This document shows, piece by piece, positions 6,500 to 8,104 of a stretch of DNA of 8,104 nt. How positions within the stretch are numbered: position 1 is the first letter of the stretch; every line of letters begins with the position of its first letter. The DNA is from CAYJBH01 sp964371365. GTDB lineage: Bacteria; Bacillota; Clostridia; Oscillospirales; Ruminococcaceae. The position numbers and the translations under genes are program-made. The notes beneath the pieces were generated by a model, which was not told the origin of the DNA, made no database searches, and saw only the letters and a program-made list of their open reading frames with translations. The stretch is from positions 1 through 8,104 of the forward strand of contig CAYJMO010000084.1 of assembly GCA_964371365.1 (NCBI GenBank). Direction: 5' to 3'.

Positions 6500-6526
6500 G
6501 GGGCGGATTCTATATCCGCCCACCCC
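6500..6526. repeat. REP-like GC-rich hairpin 1 in the dnaK-dnaJ gap
   Basis: GGGCGGAT (6501-6508) and ATCCGCCC (6514-6521) form a perfect 8-bp stem with loop TCTAT, seven bases after the dnaK stop. No U tract follows, so it is not a classic terminator. The flanking GTAGGGGCGG...CGCCCACCCC form resembles short palindromic repeats that I recall as scattered through intergenic DNA of some Clostridia. Confidence 0.7.
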
Positions 6527-6547
6527 GTTTAATCATATCCAATGTCA

Positions 6548-6567
6548 GGGGCGGTCATCGGTCGCCC
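6548..6567. repeat. REP-like GC-rich hairpin 2 in the dnaK-dnaJ gap
   Basis: GGGCGGTC (6549-6556) pairs with GGTCGCCC (6560-6567) through a three-base loop with two G-U pairs. It shares the GGGGCGG ... CGCCCAC frame with the copy 48 bp upstream, but the inner bases differ. The two look like diverged members of one repeat family in tandem. Confidence 0.65.
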
Positions 6568-6603
6568 ACGATTGCACACAACCCAAACAATAAGTAGGAG
6601 AAT

Positions 6604-7755
6604 ATGGCAGATAAACGAGATTTTTATGAGGTGCTCGGCGTTTCACGCTCGGCCGGCGAGTCGGAGCTTAAATCAGCCTACCGAAAACTTGCCAAAAAGT
6701 ATCACCCGGACATGAATCCGGACAATAAAGAGGCGGAGCAAAAGTTTAAGGAGGCGAGCGAGGCATATGAAATCCTGTCCGACAAGGATAAGAGGGCTAA
6801 ATATGACCAGTTCGGACATGCCGGTGTTGACCCGAATTTTGGTGCAGGCGGCGGCTTCGGCGGCGGCTTTGGCGGTGGCTTCGGTGGTGGCATTGACCTC
6901 GACGACATACTCGGTAGCTTTTTCGGTGGCGGTTTTGGCGGCGGCGCACGTCGCAACCCCAACGCCCCGGCAAGAGGTGCCGATCTGCGTGTTTCGCTGA
7001 AACTTAGCTTTATCGAGGCGGCAAAAGGTTGCAAGAAAACCATATCCATAAATAAACAGGAGGGCTGTAGCGAGTGTAAGGGTAGCGGTGCGGCAAAGGG
7101 CACATCACCGGACACCTGTCCCGATTGTGACGGACGCGGTGTTGTGCTTCAACAACAACGCACACCGTTTGGTGTCATTCAAAATCAACGCCCCTGTAGC
7201 ACCTGCGGAGGTCGTGGCAAAACGATTAAAAACCCCTGCTCCAAGTGCAGAGGTAGCGGCAGAATCAGTGTACCTAAGAGTGTTGAGGTTAACATACCGG
7301 AGGGCATAGACGACGACCAGAGCATTGCACTGCGTGGCATGGGCGATGCCGGAGTTAACGGCGGACCTGCCGGCGATGTCATCGTGGTGGTATCGGTGGC
7401 AAAGGACAAGATTTTTGAGCGTGACAACTACGATTTATGGGTGAGCATACCCATCACCTATGCACAGGCGGCCACCGGTTGCGAGCTTGTGGTGCCGACC
7501 TTGGAGGGTCAGGTGCAGTATAACGTGCCGGAGGGTACCCAAAGCGGAACGGTGTTTCGACTGCGCGGCAAGGGTGTGAAATACCTTAACGGTCGAGGAC
7601 ATGGCGATGAGTATGTCAAGGTGATTGTAGAGGTTCCCAAAAAACTCACCAAGGAACAACGCAACGCCCTCGCGGCATTCGAGGCAACATTAAAGGACGA
7701 TAACTACGAACAACGAAAGGGCTTTTTCAAAAACCTAAAGGACTTTTTCGCGTAG
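6604..7755 (+). CDS. dnaJ: Chaperone protein DnaJ (type I Hsp40)
   Basis: A 383-residue co-chaperone that delivers substrates to DnaK and triggers its ATP hydrolysis. The J domain (about 5-70) carries the essential HPD at 34-36. A Gly/Phe-rich linker follows (about 77-115). Four CxxCxGxG zinc motifs are complete at C155/C158, C172/C175, C198/C201 and C212/C215, binding two zinc ions. The C-terminal substrate-binding domains (about 220-345) include VNIPEGIDDDQSIALRGMGD and the second VPEGTQSGTVFRLRGKGV copy. Length is normal for type I DnaJ. The ATG at 6604 has AGGAG only three bases upstream, a tight spacing that may lower translation relative to dnaK. It is the last gene of the operon. Confidence 0.98.
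   Translation: MADKRDFYEVLGVSRSAGESELKSAYRKLAKKYHPDMNPDNKEAEQKFKEASEAYEILSDKDKRAKYDQFGHAGVDPNFGAGGGFGGGFGGGFGGGIDLDDILGSFFGGGFGGGARRNPNAPARGADLRVSLKLSFIEAAKGCKKTISINKQEGCSECKGSGAAKGTSPDTCPDCDGRGVVLQQQRTPFGVIQNQRPCSTCGGRGKTIKNPCSKCRGSGRISVPKSVEVNIPEGIDDDQSIALRGMGDAGVNGGPAGDVIVVVSVAKDKIFERDNYDLWVSIPITYAQAATGCELVVPTLEGQVQYNVPEGTQSGTVFRLRGKGVKYLNGRGHGDEYVKVIVEVPKKLTKEQRNALAAFEATLKDDNYEQRKGFFKNLKDFFA
6847..6894 (+). repeat. Four 12-bp tandem units encoding the Gly/Phe linker of DnaJ
   Basis: Units at 6847, 6859, 6871 and 6883 read GGC GGC GGC TTC with third-position changes, encoding GGGF three times then GGGI (residues 82-97). Such repeats can expand or contract by slippage without shifting frame, changing linker length. 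Confidence 0.8.
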
Positions 7756-7773
7756 AAATCAATCAGATTTTAA

Positions 7774-7809
7774 AGCAGGTGCTAACGATTACATTCGTTG
7801 GCATCTGTT
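7774..7809 (+). terminator. Stem-loop after dnaJ, possible operon 3' end
   Basis: CAGGTGCTAACGA (7776-7788) pairs with TCGTTGGCATCTG (7795-7807) over 13 bp including two G-U pairs, with a six-base loop; two more weak pairs extend it to 7774-7809. It lies 18 bases after the dnaJ stop, where a terminator is expected, but the following bases (AAAGTGTC) are not a U tract. It may instead protect the mRNA end. GCATCT (7801-7806) can alternatively pair with AGATGC (7823-7828). Confidence 0.4.
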
Positions 7810-7897
7810 AAAGTGTCAAAAAAGATGCATCCTAAAAAATGTTGCACAAAGAGCTTCGTTTGAACAGAAGTTTAACAATAAACAACCACAAACACAG

Positions 7898-8004
7898 CTT
7901 TAGCAAACGCGCTCAAACAAAATTTGTGTTTGAATAATTATATAAACCCGTTAAGAGGGTTTATATAATTATGAGTTAAATTTTGTTTGCAAGAGCGTTC
8001 TAAG
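7898..8004. repeat. Extended imperfect palindrome with perfect 16-bp core
   Basis: The core is ATAATTATATAAACCC (7934-7949) with GGGTTTATATAATTAT (7957-7972), perfect over 16 bp, loop GTTAAGA. Outside it CAAACAAAATTT (7914-7925) pairs exactly with AAATTTTGTTTG (7978-7989), then AACGC (7906-7910) with GCGTT (7995-7999), and CTTTAG (7898-7903) with CTAAG (8000-8004) with a bulge. It could be a MITE-like element, a bidirectional terminator or a structured RNA. No flanking target-site duplication was clear to me. Confidence 0.65.
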
Positions 8005-8031
8005 TGCGGAAATACGAGAACACGCTAGGGT

Positions 8032-8060
8032 TTGGGACATGCGTCGTCCCAACACTTTTT
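8032..8060 (+). terminator. Terminator-like hairpin with T run
   Basis: TTGGGAC (8032-8038) and GTCCCAA (8046-8052) form a 7-bp stem with a seven-base loop, followed after CAC by TTTTT (8056-8060). This is the best intrinsic-terminator shape after dnaJ on the + strand, but it is about 280 bp from the gene and the U tract is three bases off the stem. It may be a back-up terminator or belong to a repeat. Confidence 0.45.
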
Positions 8061-8061
8061 G

Positions 8062-8085
8062 TTACTTTTTGGTGCCAAAAAGTAA
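8062..8085. repeat. 24-bp near-perfect palindrome
   Basis: TTACTTTTTGG (8062-8072) and CCAAAAAGTAA (8075-8085) are exact reverse complements around TG. ACTTTTTG also occurs just upstream (8054-8061), ten bases earlier. I recall similar ACTTTTTGG...CCAAAAAGT blocks as dispersed intergenic repeats in Clostridia, but this rests on memory. Confidence 0.6.
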
Positions 8086-8104
8086 AGAAACGGACATTGT
8101 GGCG

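Larger units (their letters stand above)
7756..8104. other. Gene-free, inverted-repeat-rich region after dnaJ
   Basis: These 349 bases contain no supportable reading frame on either strand and no tRNA or rRNA. The content is AT-rich and dominated by inverted repeats, listed separately: a stem-loop at 7774-7809, an imperfect palindrome at 7898-8004, a terminator-like hairpin at 8032-8060 and a palindrome at 8062-8085. CAAACACA (7889-7896) and TGTGTTTG (7925-7932) can also pair, competing with the larger palindrome. The genes prmA and rsmE, which often follow dnaJ in Bacillota, are not present before the window ends. Confidence 0.7.

Noticed and set aside
5903..6523. 206-codon antisense frame covering the dnaK 3' end and first hairpin
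   Set aside because: It starts inside a REP-like hairpin and is otherwise antisense to conserved dnaK coding sequence, with no ribosome site evident.
6500..6567. Rho-independent terminator between dnaK and dnaJ
   Set aside because: Neither hairpin is followed by a U tract, and dnaJ has no convincing promoter of its own in the gap.
6847..6894. Possible CRISPR-like or phase-variable repeat
   Set aside because: The units are 12 bp, contiguous and in frame with the DnaJ Gly/Phe linker, so they cannot cause frameshifts and have no spacers.
6702..7115. Pro/Lys-rich antisense frame opposite dnaJ
   Set aside because: The PPPKPPPK runs are simply the reverse complement of the Gly/Phe repeat.

Overview
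The window holds a bacterial class I heat-shock operon, hrcA-grpE-dnaK-dnaJ (+ strand, 2987-7755). It is preceded by a divergently transcribed GntR regulator/ABC-transporter operon (2793-861, - strand) and, further left, a membrane-anchored LytR-CpsA-Psr-like protein (62-874, +). The organism is most likely an anaerobic Bacillota of class Clostridia. HrcA/CIRCE control, the hrcA-grpE-dnaK-dnaJ order, a DnaK lacking the roughly 24-residue insertion found in the proteobacterial ATPase domain, a YtrA-type GntR coupled to a small ABC-2 exporter, and strong AGGAGG-type ribosome sites all point that way. The base composition and the GGGGCGG...CGCCC hairpins suggest an Oscillospirales-like gut lineage, but that is inference.

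Layout. 1-61: leader with a perfect 9-9-9 inverted repeat just before the first gene. 62-874: LCP-like protein whose catalytic arginines appear lost. It converges on the ABC permease (861-1691), with the two reading frames overlapping by 14 bp at their 3' ends. 1703-2407: ABC ATPase. 2407-2793: GntR regulator, overlapping the ATPase by one base. 2794-2986: a compact divergent control region. The gntR promoter on the - strand carries two nested palindromes that probably form the autoregulatory operator. The hrcA promoter on the + strand carries a perfect CIRCE element over the expected transcription start. 2987-7755: the chaperone operon, with gaps of 31, 98 and 110 bp. The dnaK-dnaJ gap contains two REP-like GC-rich hairpins. 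7756-8104: 349 bp without a gene but rich in inverted repeats, including an imperfect palindrome of about 107 bp with a perfect 16-bp core and a terminator-like hairpin.

How the genes work together. HrcA binds CIRCE and represses the whole operon. DnaK (ATP-driven Hsp70), DnaJ (co-chaperone and ATPase stimulator) and GrpE (nucleotide exchange factor) form one folding cycle. In the family model HrcA activity depends on GroEL, which is not encoded here. The GntR protein probably represses its own operon and releases it on an unknown signal, such as an envelope-active compound, to produce a two-component ABC transporter. Three regulatory or co-chaperone genes (gntR, hrcA, grpE) appear to use non-ATG starts, while dnaK and dnaJ use ATG.

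I found no convincing new defence or mobile system. The most unusual items are the catalytically degenerate LCP protein, the tightly packed divergent operator region, the hairpin pair inside the chaperone operon and the structured noncoding tail.
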